Source: JASUTC01 sp035447925 (lineage in GTDB: Bacteria > Thermotogota > Thermotogae > MWEM01). Taken from it: a stretch of DNA of 64,000 nt. Both the position numbers and the translations under genes were made by a program. Under the pieces are notes generated by a model, which was given only the letters and a program-made list of their open reading frames with translations, was not told the DNA's origin and ran no database searches. Positions 16,870 through 25,964 of the stretch are shown here, in pieces. Each line of letters starts with the position of its first letter. The first letter of the stretch is position 1. The stretch spans positions 28,912 through 92,911 of the forward strand of contig DAOTHY010000003.1 in NCBI GenBank assembly GCA_035447925.1, given 5' to 3'.

Positions 16870-18957
16870 ATGAGGAAAATACAGTTTATATTCGGCGTTC
16901 ATAATCACCAACCTGAAGGGAATTTTGACTTTATTTTTGAGAACTCCTTGGAAAATGGTTACAAGCCGTTTTTAGAAACTGTATATGCGTATCCCCAAAT
17001 TAAAACAAGCCTTCATTTCAGCGGCTCGCTTCTTCAATATATCGAAAAAAAAGATCCCGAATTAATTGATTTGCTGCGGAAGATGATCGATAGAAAACAG
17101 GTTGAATTGTTTACCGGCGGATATTATGATCCCATCATGTCGATTATTCCTGAAGGTGACCGCATTACCCAAATTGAGAAGATGAATGAAAAACTCAAAG
17201 AACTATTTGATTATCGAGCAAAAGGTTTTTGGCTTTCAGAAAGGGTATGGGAACCCTCTCTCGTATCCACCCTTTCGAAATCCGGGGTTGAGTATGTGGC
17301 ATTGGATGATGATCATTTCAAAAACGCCGGGAATTACGAAGATGAATTAAACGGATATTTTTTAACGGAAGATCAGGGTTATCCCCTAAAAATTTTCCCA
17401 ATAAACAAAAAACTCAGATATCTGATCCCTTTTCATGATGTAGAAGAAACCATCGCTTTTCTACATGAAAGGGCTTCAGAAAGTGCTCAGAGCATGTATT
17501 TGATGATGGATGACGGTGAGAAATTCGGGATTTGGCCCGGAACGCACGAATTGGTGTTCCAGAGAAAATGGTTGGAAACATTTTTCAAGCGTTTGATAGA
17601 AGAATCCGTGTGGCTTAAAATGACCACATTTGAAGAATACGTTCGGGAAGTTCCACCGAGAGGGAGGACCTATATTCCCGATTCGTCTTATCCTGAGATG
17701 ATGAGTTGGGCGCTGCCTTCCAGGGCAAGGACGCACTATGAGAGATTGGAAAAAGAATTAAAGACAAGTGGTGATTTTGATCGATTTTCAATGTTTTTTA
17801 AGACAGGATTCTGGAGAACTTTTTTATCCAAATATACTGAATCCAATTTAATGCACAAAAAGATGCTACTGCTTAGGTCCAAAATCACTGAAGAAATGCC
17901 CCGGTCCATTAGTGAAAGAATCTTGAAAAGTCAATCAAATGATGCTTATTGGCATGGACTGTTTGGAGGATTATACTTACCAAATCTCAGGGCAGAGGTT
18001 TATAAGAACCTGATCGGAGCTTCAAAGGAATTGGATGATATTAAGCATCCTGAAAAAGGTGATTTCGTCGAGGTTGAAGTAAAAGACTATGATGTTGACG
18101 GATTTAATGAGATTATTATCAACAACAGAAAGCTTACCATAGGCATTTCACCGGCCAATGGCGGAAGAATTTACGAGCTTTCATTGAAAAACAAACAAAT
18201 CAACCTTATGAACAACTTAACGAGACGTTATGAGCCCTATCACGAACAAATGGAAAGTGCCAAGACAGCGGAAGAAGGTGGCTATGGCAACTATTTGGCA
18301 AAGGAAAAAGGATTGGAAAAACTCTTAAACTACGATTGGTATGAACGATTCTCCTTTCTGGATCATTTTTTGGGAGAATGGAGTACTTTGGAAAAATACG
18401 CCCGATGCCGTTACCCGGAGCAAGGTGATTTTACCAATCAAGAATATCAATATGAAATCCTGGATCAAAAAACCGGCTCGGTCAAACTCACAAGGGAAGG
18501 ACACATTTGGCATGGATCATTGTGGGTGCCGATCAGGTTGGAAAAATATCTGAAATTGGATGAAGACGGTCTTTTACTGAAAAATGTGATCACGAATCTG
18601 TCTACTCACAACATCCCGATTTTCTATGGTTGTGAATATAACATCAATCTGATTTCAGATCAGTCAAAAGACAGATATCTATATGCAGGTGAATTCCCAA
18701 AGATTCCCATTTCACAAACCGGTAAGGTTAAGACGACATATTTTGGTTTGAAAAGCGAATTTGAGGGATTCGACATCATGATGCAGCCGGACAGGGAGGT
18801 TGAATTTTGGTATTTCCCCGTTTACACGGTTTCCTATTCGGAAAGAGGTTATGAAAAGTTATATCAAACAACCAGTATTACACCTGTTTATAGATTCAAG
18901 TCCGAACCCATGTCAACATTCGAAATGGAAATGAAATTCAAGATAGATGAATTCTAA
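16870..18957 (+). CDS. GH57 4-alpha-glucanotransferase / alpha-amylase
   Basis: A glycoside hydrolase family 57 enzyme acting on alpha-1,4-glucans, of the amylo-type 4-alpha-glucanotransferase group with the C-terminal DUF1925/DUF1926 beta-sandwich. The 695 residues include FGVHNHQPEGN at the start, the nucleophile Glu in GFWLSERVWEP (about residue 123), and the acid/base Asp in MYLMMDDGEKFGIWP (about residue 215). All five GH57 regions appear intact. No signal peptide is present, so it probably works on intracellular glycogen or maltodextrin. I chose ATG 16870, six bases after AGAGGTG, over the GTG at 16861 inside that site. It sits between rng and pnp without other sugar genes. Confidence 0.9.
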   Translation: MRKIQFIFGVHNHQPEGNFDFIFENSLENGYKPFLETVYAYPQIKTSLHFSGSLLQYIEKKDPELIDLLRKMIDRKQVELFTGGYYDPIMSIIPEGDRITQIEKMNEKLKELFDYRAKGFWLSERVWEPSLVSTLSKSGVEYVALDDDHFKNAGNYEDELNGYFLTEDQGYPLKIFPINKKLRYLIPFHDVEETIAFLHERASESAQSMYLMMDDGEKFGIWPGTHELVFQRKWLETFFKRLIEESVWLKMTTFEEYVREVPPRGRTYIPDSSYPEMMSWALPSRARTHYERLEKELKTSGDFDRFSMFFKTGFWRTFLSKYTESNLMHKKMLLLRSKITEEMPRSISERILKSQSNDAYWHGLFGGLYLPNLRAEVYKNLIGASKELDDIKHPEKGDFVEVEVKDYDVDGFNEIIINNRKLTIGISPANGGRIYELSLKNKQINLMNNLTRRYEPYHEQMESAKTAEEGGYGNYLAKEKGLEKLLNYDWYERFSFLDHFLGEWSTLEKYARCRYPEQGDFTNQEYQYEILDQKTGSVKLTREGHIWHGSLWVPIRLEKYLKLDEDGLLLKNVITNLSTHNIPIFYGCEYNINLISDQSKDRYLYAGEFPKIPISQTGKVKTTYFGLKSEFEGFDIMMQPDREVEFWYFPVYTVSYSERGYEKLYQTTSITPVYRFKSEPMSTFEMEMKFKIDEF

Positions 18958-19002
18958 CACTATTCACAGCGTCTGAGAAATTGGACGAAAGGAGATGTAA
19001 CA

Positions 19003-21162
19003 GTGGCATTTAAGCAATGGAAATATGAAATAGCCGGCAGAGAACTGGTTATTGAGCATGGAAAAATGGCAAAACAATCAGCCGGTTCAGTTGTAGTGAG
19101 ATTAGGGGATACCGTTGTGCTGATCACGGCAAACGGGAAAAAAACAGCGTCCGGGATGGACTTTTTCCCGCTAACGGTTGAATTTCAAGAAAAATTTTAC
19201 TCATCCGGAAAGATTCCCGGTGGGTTTTTGAAAAGAGAAGGCCGACCAGGTGACACATCCATACTGGCAGCAAGACAGATAGACAGACCGATTAGACCCT
19301 TATTCCCGGATGGTTTTTACAATGAGGTTCAGTTGATTGCAACGGTTTTATCCATAGATGAAGATAATCCCGCTGATGTTCTTGGAATTTTGGGAGCATC
19401 TTTGGCGTTAAACTTCTCAAATATTCCCTTTGAGGGAATTGTTGCGGGTGTAAAAGTCGGTTTTGTTGATGGTAAACCCGTAGTTTTTCCCACAGAAGAA
19501 GAACTTCAAATCAGTGACATTGAATTGACGGTTGCCGGATCAAAGGATGCCATTGTAATGGTGGAAGGCGAAGCCAAAGAAGTAGATGAAGAACTCATGC
19601 TTGAAGCCCTGGATGTTGCACATAATGCCATCAAAGAGATGTGTGAGTTCCAAGAACGGATTTTTGAGGAAATGGGCCCTGTAGAAAAGATGCCGTATGA
19701 AGTTCTTGCACTGACAAGCGAAGAGAAACAAAAACTGGAGTCAATGGTCGATAAACAAGAACTGAAAGAAAGGATGTTGACGGAAGGCAAGAAAAATACG
19801 GAAAAGGCTTTAGGAGAATACAAAGAGTTGATTCTTGAAAAGTTTATGGAAGATATAGAAGAAGATGAAAAAGCCATCAAGCAGAGCCTGGCATCCGAAC
19901 AGTATGAAGAAATTCTAAAAGGGATTATGAGACGCTCTATTGTAGAAGACAAAAAGCGATCAGATGGTCGAGATTCAACTACCATCCGTCCCATCTCATG
20001 TGAAATAGGTGTTTTACCAAGGGTGCACGGGTCTGCCCTGTTTACTCGCGGAGAAACTCAAAGTTTGGGAATTCTTACTTTGGGGAGTGGACGAGATGTT
20101 CAGTATATTGACTCGATTTATGAAGAGTCAGAGAAAAATTTCATGTTGCATTACAATTTCCCGCCATTTTCAGTGGGGGAAGTCAAACGCCTTGGTTCTA
20201 CATCCAGAAGGGAAATTGGTCACGGTCACCTGGCCGAAAGGTCTGTAAAGTCGATTATGCCTTCTGTTGATGAATTTCCTTACACTGTCAGAGTTGTTTC
20301 AGAAATATTGGAATCAAATGGCTCTTCTTCGATGGCGACGATTTGTTCCGCTTCCTTGTCACTAATGGATGCAGGTGTTCCGGTAAAAAAACATGTGGCA
20401 GGCATTGCCATGGGTATGATCAAAGAACCTGATGAAACGGTTATTCTATCAGATATACTTGGAATGGAAGACCATTTGGGTGATATGGACTTCAAAGTGG
20501 CGGGAACAAGAGACGGTATCACAGGCTTTCAAATGGATGTCAAAGTCAGCGGCATCAGCAGGGAAATTATGGCAAAGGCCTTGAATCAGGCAAAAGAAGG
20601 CAGACAGCATATTTTAGATATCATGTACCAGACAATTGAACAGCCCAGAGACACGCTCAGTGAATATGCACCGGCTGTTGTTTCTTTTGATATCCCTGAG
20701 GAATCCATTGGTGAAGTCATCGGACCCGGAGGAAAGATGATCAAATTCATCACTGCCGAATTTGATGTCAAGATTGAGATTGATGATGAAAAAGGAAAGG
20801 TCAATATTTTTGGCAGTGACGCAAAGAAGAGCAATGCAGCGGCAGACTATATTCACCGTATGCTTGAACCTCTTGAAGCGGATAAAGAATACACCGGAAA
20901 AGTAACGCGTATCGAAAAATACGGGGTGTTTATTGAACTGGCACCCGGGAAAACAGGTTTACTTCATGTATCGAATATGGAAGGATTTGTCAAAGACCCA
21001 GCGGCAAAATTCAACTTGGGCGATATGGTAAAAGTCGTTTGCGGTAAACTGGAACCGGGTGGGAAGATTGATCTGAGAGAACCGGGTAGCCAAAAGAAGA
21101 TGGCTTCAAATTCAGACAGAAGGGGTAGAAAACCAACAGAGAGAAGAGAAAACAGGAAGTGA
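19003..21162 (+). CDS. pnp: Polynucleotide phosphorylase
   Basis: A 3'-5' phosphorolytic exoribonuclease for mRNA turnover. The 719 residues show two RNase PH domains (1-210 and 310-540), an alpha-helical linker, a KH domain with IGEVIGPGGKMIKFI near 560, and an S1 domain (KVTRIEKYGVFIELAPGKTGLLHVSN) near 625-690. Conserved catalytic-region motifs FTRGETQSLG and GTRDGITGFQMDVK are intact. It starts with GTG after AAAGGAGATG. rpsO, the usual neighbour, is not adjacent. An M16 peptidase gene begins 4 bases after the stop, as in many Firmicutes. Confidence 0.97.
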   Translation: MAFKQWKYEIAGRELVIEHGKMAKQSAGSVVVRLGDTVVLITANGKKTASGMDFFPLTVEFQEKFYSSGKIPGGFLKREGRPGDTSILAARQIDRPIRPLFPDGFYNEVQLIATVLSIDEDNPADVLGILGASLALNFSNIPFEGIVAGVKVGFVDGKPVVFPTEEELQISDIELTVAGSKDAIVMVEGEAKEVDEELMLEALDVAHNAIKEMCEFQERIFEEMGPVEKMPYEVLALTSEEKQKLESMVDKQELKERMLTEGKKNTEKALGEYKELILEKFMEDIEEDEKAIKQSLASEQYEEILKGIMRRSIVEDKKRSDGRDSTTIRPISCEIGVLPRVHGSALFTRGETQSLGILTLGSGRDVQYIDSIYEESEKNFMLHYNFPPFSVGEVKRLGSTSRREIGHGHLAERSVKSIMPSVDEFPYTVRVVSEILESNGSSSMATICSASLSLMDAGVPVKKHVAGIAMGMIKEPDETVILSDILGMEDHLGDMDFKVAGTRDGITGFQMDVKVSGISREIMAKALNQAKEGRQHILDIMYQTIEQPRDTLSEYAPAVVSFDIPEESIGEVIGPGGKMIKFITAEFDVKIEIDDEKGKVNIFGSDAKKSNAAADYIHRMLEPLEADKEYTGKVTRIEKYGVFIELAPGKTGLLHVSNMEGFVKDPAAKFNLGDMVKVVCGKLEPGGKIDLREPGSQKKMASNSDRRGRKPTERRENRK

Positions 21163-21166
21163 TGAA

Positions 21167-22444
21167 GTGGATTCAGCCATAGCAACAACCGAAAAACTCA
21201 AAAATGGAATGGAGATTTTTTCTCATAGAATGAACGGTGTGCGATCTGTTAGTTTATCGATTGCCGTCAAGGCAGGTTCTTCCCATGAACCTGCCAATCG
21301 TTCAGGCGCAGCCCATTTTACAGAACATATGGTTTTTAAAGGGACCAAAAAGCGTTCTCCTTTGGAACTAAAAGAGCCTATTGAAAGGGTAGGAGGAACG
21401 CTTAATGCGTTCACCGGAAAGGAAAACACGGTTTACTTTGCCAGGGTTCCCGATTCTGAATCCAGAATCGCTCTTTCAATTTTAAAGGACATTTGCAGTG
21501 AGTCGTTGTTTCCACAAAAGTTTTTTGACTTGGAAAAACAAGTGGTGATGGAGGAGATTTCAGCTGCGGATGACGATCCGGCAGATATTGTTTATGAACA
21601 ATTTTTTAAAAATGTTTGGGGAAAATGTGCGTATGGTAATCCGGTATTGGGCACACTCGACAGTATTAAAGATATCAGCAGACAAGACCTGCTTGATTTT
21701 TATAAAACTAAATATCATCCATCCAACATGGTTTTTTCTGTCGCCGGGAATTTTCCAGAAGATCTTTTGGAATGTTTCAACGACTTGACCTATCGACAGG
21801 ATAAAAGAGAAGTGGCTTCACTGATATATGCACCGGATCGATCGGTTATCGTAACAGAGAAAGAGGATTTAAAACAATTGCATATGCTCATTGGTATTGA
21901 AGCACCATCGAGACAGGATCCTGATTTTAACGTTTTTCAAGTTCTAAATACTTTGTTAGGCGGGGGCATGAGCTCAAAGCTGTTTAACCGATTGAGAGAG
22001 GAATTGGGGTTGGTTTACACCATTGATTCGGGTTTGATCAGCTATCCGGAAGGAGGCCTTTTTTTTATATATGCCGCAACAACTCCTGAACGGTTTATCA
22101 AACTTAAAGACGAATTGATGAAAGAGCTACTAAGAATCATGAAGAACGGAATAACCATGCAGGATATCAATTACGGTAAAGAACGTTTAAAGGGGAAACT
22201 GCTTCTATCAACCGAAAGTACCTATTCCACCATGATGAGGAATCTCGATACCGGTTTGGCTTTTGGAAGACCATTGCGTGTTGAGGAGATGGTAGAACGT
22301 ATCGATGTGGTGGATATCTCCAGATTGGATCAGGTCATGGAGCGTTATTTCTCAAAAAATTGGATATTAAGTTTGGTCACCCCCAAAAAAACGTTAAAAC
22401 AATCTTTGATTGATAAATGGGAAGAGAAGGGGATACAAATTTGA
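21167..22444 (+). CDS. M16 family zinc metallopeptidase
   Basis: A processing-peptidase-like enzyme (pitrilysin family) of 425 residues. The inverted zinc motif HFTEH occurs near residue 49 in AAHFTEHMVFKGT, with the distal Glu in EKQVVMEEIS about 76 residues later. The C-terminal half carries the non-catalytic partner domain with LGGGMSSKLFNRLREELGLVY. The gene position after pnp matches the MlpA/YmxG family of Firmicutes. No signal peptide is seen. It starts with GTG 4 bases after pnp and overlaps the next gene by 4 bases (TTGA). Confidence 0.88.
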   Translation: MDSAIATTEKLKNGMEIFSHRMNGVRSVSLSIAVKAGSSHEPANRSGAAHFTEHMVFKGTKKRSPLELKEPIERVGGTLNAFTGKENTVYFARVPDSESRIALSILKDICSESLFPQKFFDLEKQVVMEEISAADDDPADIVYEQFFKNVWGKCAYGNPVLGTLDSIKDISRQDLLDFYKTKYHPSNMVFSVAGNFPEDLLECFNDLTYRQDKREVASLIYAPDRSVIVTEKEDLKQLHMLIGIEAPSRQDPDFNVFQVLNTLLGGGMSSKLFNRLREELGLVYTIDSGLISYPEGGLFFIYAATTPERFIKLKDELMKELLRIMKNGITMQDINYGKERLKGKLLLSTESTYSTMMRNLDTGLAFGRPLRVEEMVERIDVVDISRLDQVMERYFSKNWILSLVTPKKTLKQSLIDKWEEKGIQI

Positions 22445-23571
22445 AAATAATCTGGAAACGGACTGAAGAATTAAAAGCTGGTGAGATTTGTGGGGATGAT
22501 GTTTTTGATCCCAATAGTTTTGTTTTACTGGCGCATAAATCCAGTATTCTGGATTCAAAAACAATTCAATATCTTCAGAGGAGGGAAGTCGAATGGGTTC
22601 CTGTAAGAGTTCAGGATGGAGAGGTCAAAGACCAGGATATCATTCTGGAACTGGAAGATGAATATGCCAAAGAATCAAAAGCGATTCTCGCTCCCGAACT
22701 TCCCCTGATCGTTTCCGATGAGAAATATCACGAATCCATTGCTCGTTTTGAAACGGTGACAAAATCCTTTCTAAAGACCAACACCTTTCAAAAGGATGAA
22801 GTTGTCAATCTCAGTAACGAGTTAGTCAACGAAGTGCTAAAGAGTAATTCCAACGTTTTCAATTTCATGACAGACATTGCCCCTGGCTTTATCATCAAAC
22901 ATGGAATCAATACCGCTATCATTGCATGTGTCCTTGCTAAAGCACTAAATAAATCCAGACATCTTCTGTTTAAACTGACAAAAGTATCATTGCTCCACGA
23001 TATCGGTTTAATTTATGCTCAAAAAAACAAGTCTTTGGATTATGTTGAAGATCTTTTCGAGCAATACAAACACGGGAACTTAAACCGGGTGAAAATCCAT
23101 CCCGTTATTGGCGTAAAAATCATCAATAAAGTTTCTCCGGGATTTTTGGAAAAAGACGAAGAAGATGCGCTGATTGAACATCACGAACGTTATGATGGAA
23201 AAGGGTTTCCCATGGGGGCAAAGGGAGAGAAAATTAACGAATTATCCCGTTTGATGGCGATTCCGGATGCATATGACACCTTGATTACACAGGTCAAGGG
23301 AAAACCAACGATGGATCCCTACACCGCCTTAAAATGGATTGTATCCAATTCTAACATTCTCTTTGATCCTGCTTTTGTCAAAGCTTTTGTTGAGATTACG
23401 GGAATTTATCCCACAGGTACACTAGTCAAACTTAGTAACGGTCAACGGGGAACGGTTATTTCCAAAGGAGGGAAAGCGATAGGTCGGCCTGTAATCCTTG
23501 TGGACGATGAAGAAATATCATTGGCGGAAAAAGATCAATTATTCATCACCGAGGTGCTTGGTATTGATTAA
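22441..23571 (+). CDS. HD-GYP-type protein, divergent member
   Basis: A 376-residue cytoplasmic protein with an N-terminal domain (1-130) and an HD-GYP domain (150-310). The metal ligands of the family are seen: KHG, LHDIG, IHP, EHHERYDGKGFP and PDAYD. Several conserved substrate residues are altered. HDIGK is HDIGL, GYP is GFP, and the RPY element after the final Asp is missing. It may therefore bind but not efficiently hydrolyse c-di-GMP. I chose the TTG at 22441, eight bases after AAGGGG and overlapping the peptidase stop, because the N-terminus then parallels the paralogue that follows. The two HD-GYP genes overlap and are probably co-translated. Confidence 0.78.
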   Translation: MKIIWKRTEELKAGEICGDDVFDPNSFVLLAHKSSILDSKTIQYLQRREVEWVPVRVQDGEVKDQDIILELEDEYAKESKAILAPELPLIVSDEKYHESIARFETVTKSFLKTNTFQKDEVVNLSNELVNEVLKSNSNVFNFMTDIAPGFIIKHGINTAIIACVLAKALNKSRHLLFKLTKVSLLHDIGLIYAQKNKSLDYVEDLFEQYKHGNLNRVKIHPVIGVKIINKVSPGFLEKDEEDALIEHHERYDGKGFPMGAKGEKINELSRLMAIPDAYDTLITQVKGKPTMDPYTALKWIVSNSNILFDPAFVKAFVEITGIYPTGTLVKLSNGQRGTVISKGGKAIGRPVILVDDEEISLAEKDQLFITEVLGID

Positions 23572-24643
23572 ATGGAAACAAGTCAAAACCTTAAGAGAAG
23601 GAGATGTCTGTTCAGAAACGATTTTGGGCAATGTGCCAGAGGACATTGTCATTAGAAATGGTGAAAGAATAACCTTATTAACCATCCAGAAACTTATTGG
23701 CAGAGGGATTGACTGGATATCGGTTTTCGATGATGAAGAAGAGTACGACACCGCAGTGAACGACCTTTTTAGCGAAGAAAAGCTGGAGAAATTTTCCAGC
23801 GAATTGTCACAGGTGTGTGAAGAAACCCTGAAAGAGGGCAGAATCGATATCGATAAGACAAAGCACATTAGTGATGAGATCAACAAAGAAATTATTGAAG
23901 AATACGGTGAATATGTTGTTCCTTCTCTGGTAAAACTGAAAAAAATGGATGATTATACCTTCACTCATCAAGTGAATGTTGCCATTATTGCCACCATTTT
24001 AGCCACTGAAAAATATGGTAAAGAGAAAGATGTTATCGAGAAGTTTACCATGGGTGGTTTGCTACATGATATGGGGAAATTGTGGATTCCCGAAGAAATT
24101 ATTAAGAGTAACGAGCGTTTAAAATCATTTGAGTTTGATATCATCAAAAAACACCCTGAATATGGGTACAAGATTGCAGTAACTTCCGGGTTAGAAAACC
24201 AAGCGATATTGAATGCCATCAAGTATCACCATGAAAGATGGGATGGTAAGGGATATCCTGAAGGTTTGGCACAATTGGGTATTCCTCTGGAAGGTAGACT
24301 CTTAATGGTGGCGGATGTCTACGATGCTTTAACGACCAGAAGACCTTATAAAGAGCCTTGGGAGCCTTATGAAGCCGTCAGCTTTATTGTAAAGCAATCT
24401 AAAAAAATGTTTGATTCGGAAATTGTGAGATTATTCTTATTGTCCTTTGGACTTTATCCAGTAAACACAAAAGTGATTTTAACAACGGGTGAACTGGCAC
24501 TCGTAGTAGCCAACAAGCGAGGGTCAATAACGAGGCCTATTGTGAAAGTGATCCGGAAGAATCAAGAAGTGGATATTGATTTATCAAAAGATGATAAAGT
24601 CAGCATCAAAAAGGTCTTGAAAGTAAGAATGTTGAGGGATTAA
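23564..24643 (+). CDS. HD-GYP domain phosphodiesterase
   Basis: A 359-residue paralogue of the upstream protein with the same N-terminal domain (IKWKQVKTLREGDVCSETI). Its HD-GYP domain is complete: THQVNVA, LLHDMGKLWIPEEI, KHPEYG, KYHHERWDGKGYPEGL and VADVYDALTTRRPYKEPW. Members of this type hydrolyse cyclic-di-GMP. The start is TTG 23564, seven bases after GAGGTG, and overlaps the stop of the first HD-GYP gene. The intact active site beside a degenerate partner suggests a catalytic and a regulatory subunit; that is inference. Confidence 0.85.
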   Translation: MIKWKQVKTLREGDVCSETILGNVPEDIVIRNGERITLLTIQKLIGRGIDWISVFDDEEEYDTAVNDLFSEEKLEKFSSELSQVCEETLKEGRIDIDKTKHISDEINKEIIEEYGEYVVPSLVKLKKMDDYTFTHQVNVAIIATILATEKYGKEKDVIEKFTMGGLLHDMGKLWIPEEIIKSNERLKSFEFDIIKKHPEYGYKIAVTSGLENQAILNAIKYHHERWDGKGYPEGLAQLGIPLEGRLLMVADVYDALTTRRPYKEPWEPYEAVSFIVKQSKKMFDSEIVRLFLLSFGLYPVNTKVILTTGELALVVANKRGSITRPIVKVIRKNQEVDIDLSKDDKVSIKKVLKVRMLRD

Positions 24644-24654
24644 AGAAAGACGGG

Positions 24655-25917
24655 GTGATCGTTATTATTTCTCAAATTCAACTACAAGAATTGACACCGG
24701 GTCTGTATTTGCCAGAGTACCGTGAAAGATCTATTGTAAATTTGTCCAATTTCGTATTAAAATTCTTTCGTTGTCCTACCCGCTATCCTTCATTGGAAAT
24801 TAAAGACAAAATAAAAAATCCTGAAAATAAAAAGAAGATGATTATGTTCGTAATTGATGCCATCGGGTGGGAAAACCTTCAAGAGAGTGCAAGTCAGTCT
24901 CCCTCTTTGCGTGAAGATCTAAGCATTTTTGAGCAAGAAATCCTGACAAGTGTTTTCCCAACGACCACAACGGCAGCATTAACCTCTTATTGTACAGCGC
25001 TTCCTCCTCTTGAACATGGGATGCTGGGTTATACCTTGTTTCTCACGGATTATTCCTCTTTGGTCAATATGATTATGTTAGCACCGCCTGATTTCGAAAG
25101 AGATTCATTAATCCCAAGGGGATTAAATCCCCTCAAATTCTTAAATATACCCACTATTTTTGAAACCTTACAGGGAAATGGCGTTAAATGTTGGACGATT
25201 ACATCTGATTTGTTTTCAGAATCTGGACTAACCAAAATGCATCATAAAGGCTCTTCGAAACGTACCTATTCGGGTATGCTGGAGATGTTTTATCAATTAT
25301 TGAGAACGATTGAAGAAGAGGACTCCAGGACATTTATTTTCGTCTATTGGGGATTGACGGACACTGATGGGCATCATTGGGGTACACAATCACGTCCTTA
25401 TCAGGGAGGGATTGAATATCTCTTCAGAATGCTCAGAAGAGAGGTTATTGACAGGCTAAGTCAGGAACAATTGAAACATACTGTTTTTTTACTCAGTTCG
25501 GATCACGGCCAAATTGATACGACTTGGGAAGATGAAGAATGGATTACTTCTGAAGATGAATTGTTTCAAAATTTTGTTCACCCACCGATCGCAGGTGAAC
25601 CTCGGGCGGTTTATTTCAACGTAAGAGATAAAGAAGGTTTTTCCGATTACTTCAATCAACGCTTTTCAAAAAGATTTTTTTTGATGGATAGAAACAAGGC
25701 TATCGATGCGAACCTCTTTTCAAGCGCTACCTATCCTCTGAGCATTTCAGATCGGATGTTGAAAGAGCATCAATATCGCTTGGGGGATTTCGTTGCCATT
25801 GCGAAAGAGAGGTATTCTTTGCATTTTAAACATCATGGGAAATCGTACACTTTAAAAGGAAAACACGGTTCCTTAACGCAACGCGAACTGATGGTACCAC
25901 TTTTGATTTACTCGTAG
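24655..25917 (+). CDS. Alkaline-phosphatase-superfamily protein (type I phosphodiesterase/nucleotide pyrophosphatase-like)
   Basis: A soluble metal-dependent hydrolase of about 420 residues. It has the superfamily metal and nucleophile motifs in order: FVIDAIGWENL (Asp), SVFPTTTTAALTSYCTA (nucleophile Thr), TDTDGHHWG (Asp and His), LLSSDHGQID (Asp-His) and KGKHGSLTQRELMVPL (His). No signal peptide or membrane anchor is visible, so it acts in the cytoplasm; the substrate is unknown. The start is unclear. GTG 24655 lies inside the ribosome binding site CGGGGTGATC, and properly spaced in-frame codons are ATT at 24664 or 24667. It is flanked by the HD-GYP pair and the L9/NYN fusion gene, which suggests nucleotide or RNA-related chemistry. 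Confidence 0.75.
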   Translation: MIVIISQIQLQELTPGLYLPEYRERSIVNLSNFVLKFFRCPTRYPSLEIKDKIKNPENKKKMIMFVIDAIGWENLQESASQSPSLREDLSIFEQEILTSVFPTTTTAALTSYCTALPPLEHGMLGYTLFLTDYSSLVNMIMLAPPDFERDSLIPRGLNPLKFLNIPTIFETLQGNGVKCWTITSDLFSESGLTKMHHKGSSKRTYSGMLEMFYQLLRTIEEEDSRTFIFVYWGLTDTDGHHWGTQSRPYQGGIEYLFRMLRREVIDRLSQEQLKHTVFLLSSDHGQIDTTWEDEEWITSEDELFQNFVHPPIAGEPRAVYFNVRDKEGFSDYFNQRFSKRFFLMDRNKAIDANLFSSATYPLSISDRMLKEHQYRLGDFVAIAKERYSLHFKHHGKSYTLKGKHGSLTQRELMVPLLIYS

Positions 25918-25964
25918 ATAAAAAAACAGCCATATTCCACAGTCCCGGCAAAGGATTTGATAAC

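Noticed and set aside
19506..19994. 162-codon minus-strand frame opposite pnp
   Set aside because: Serine-rich shadow of the acidic pnp linker; no ribosome binding site.
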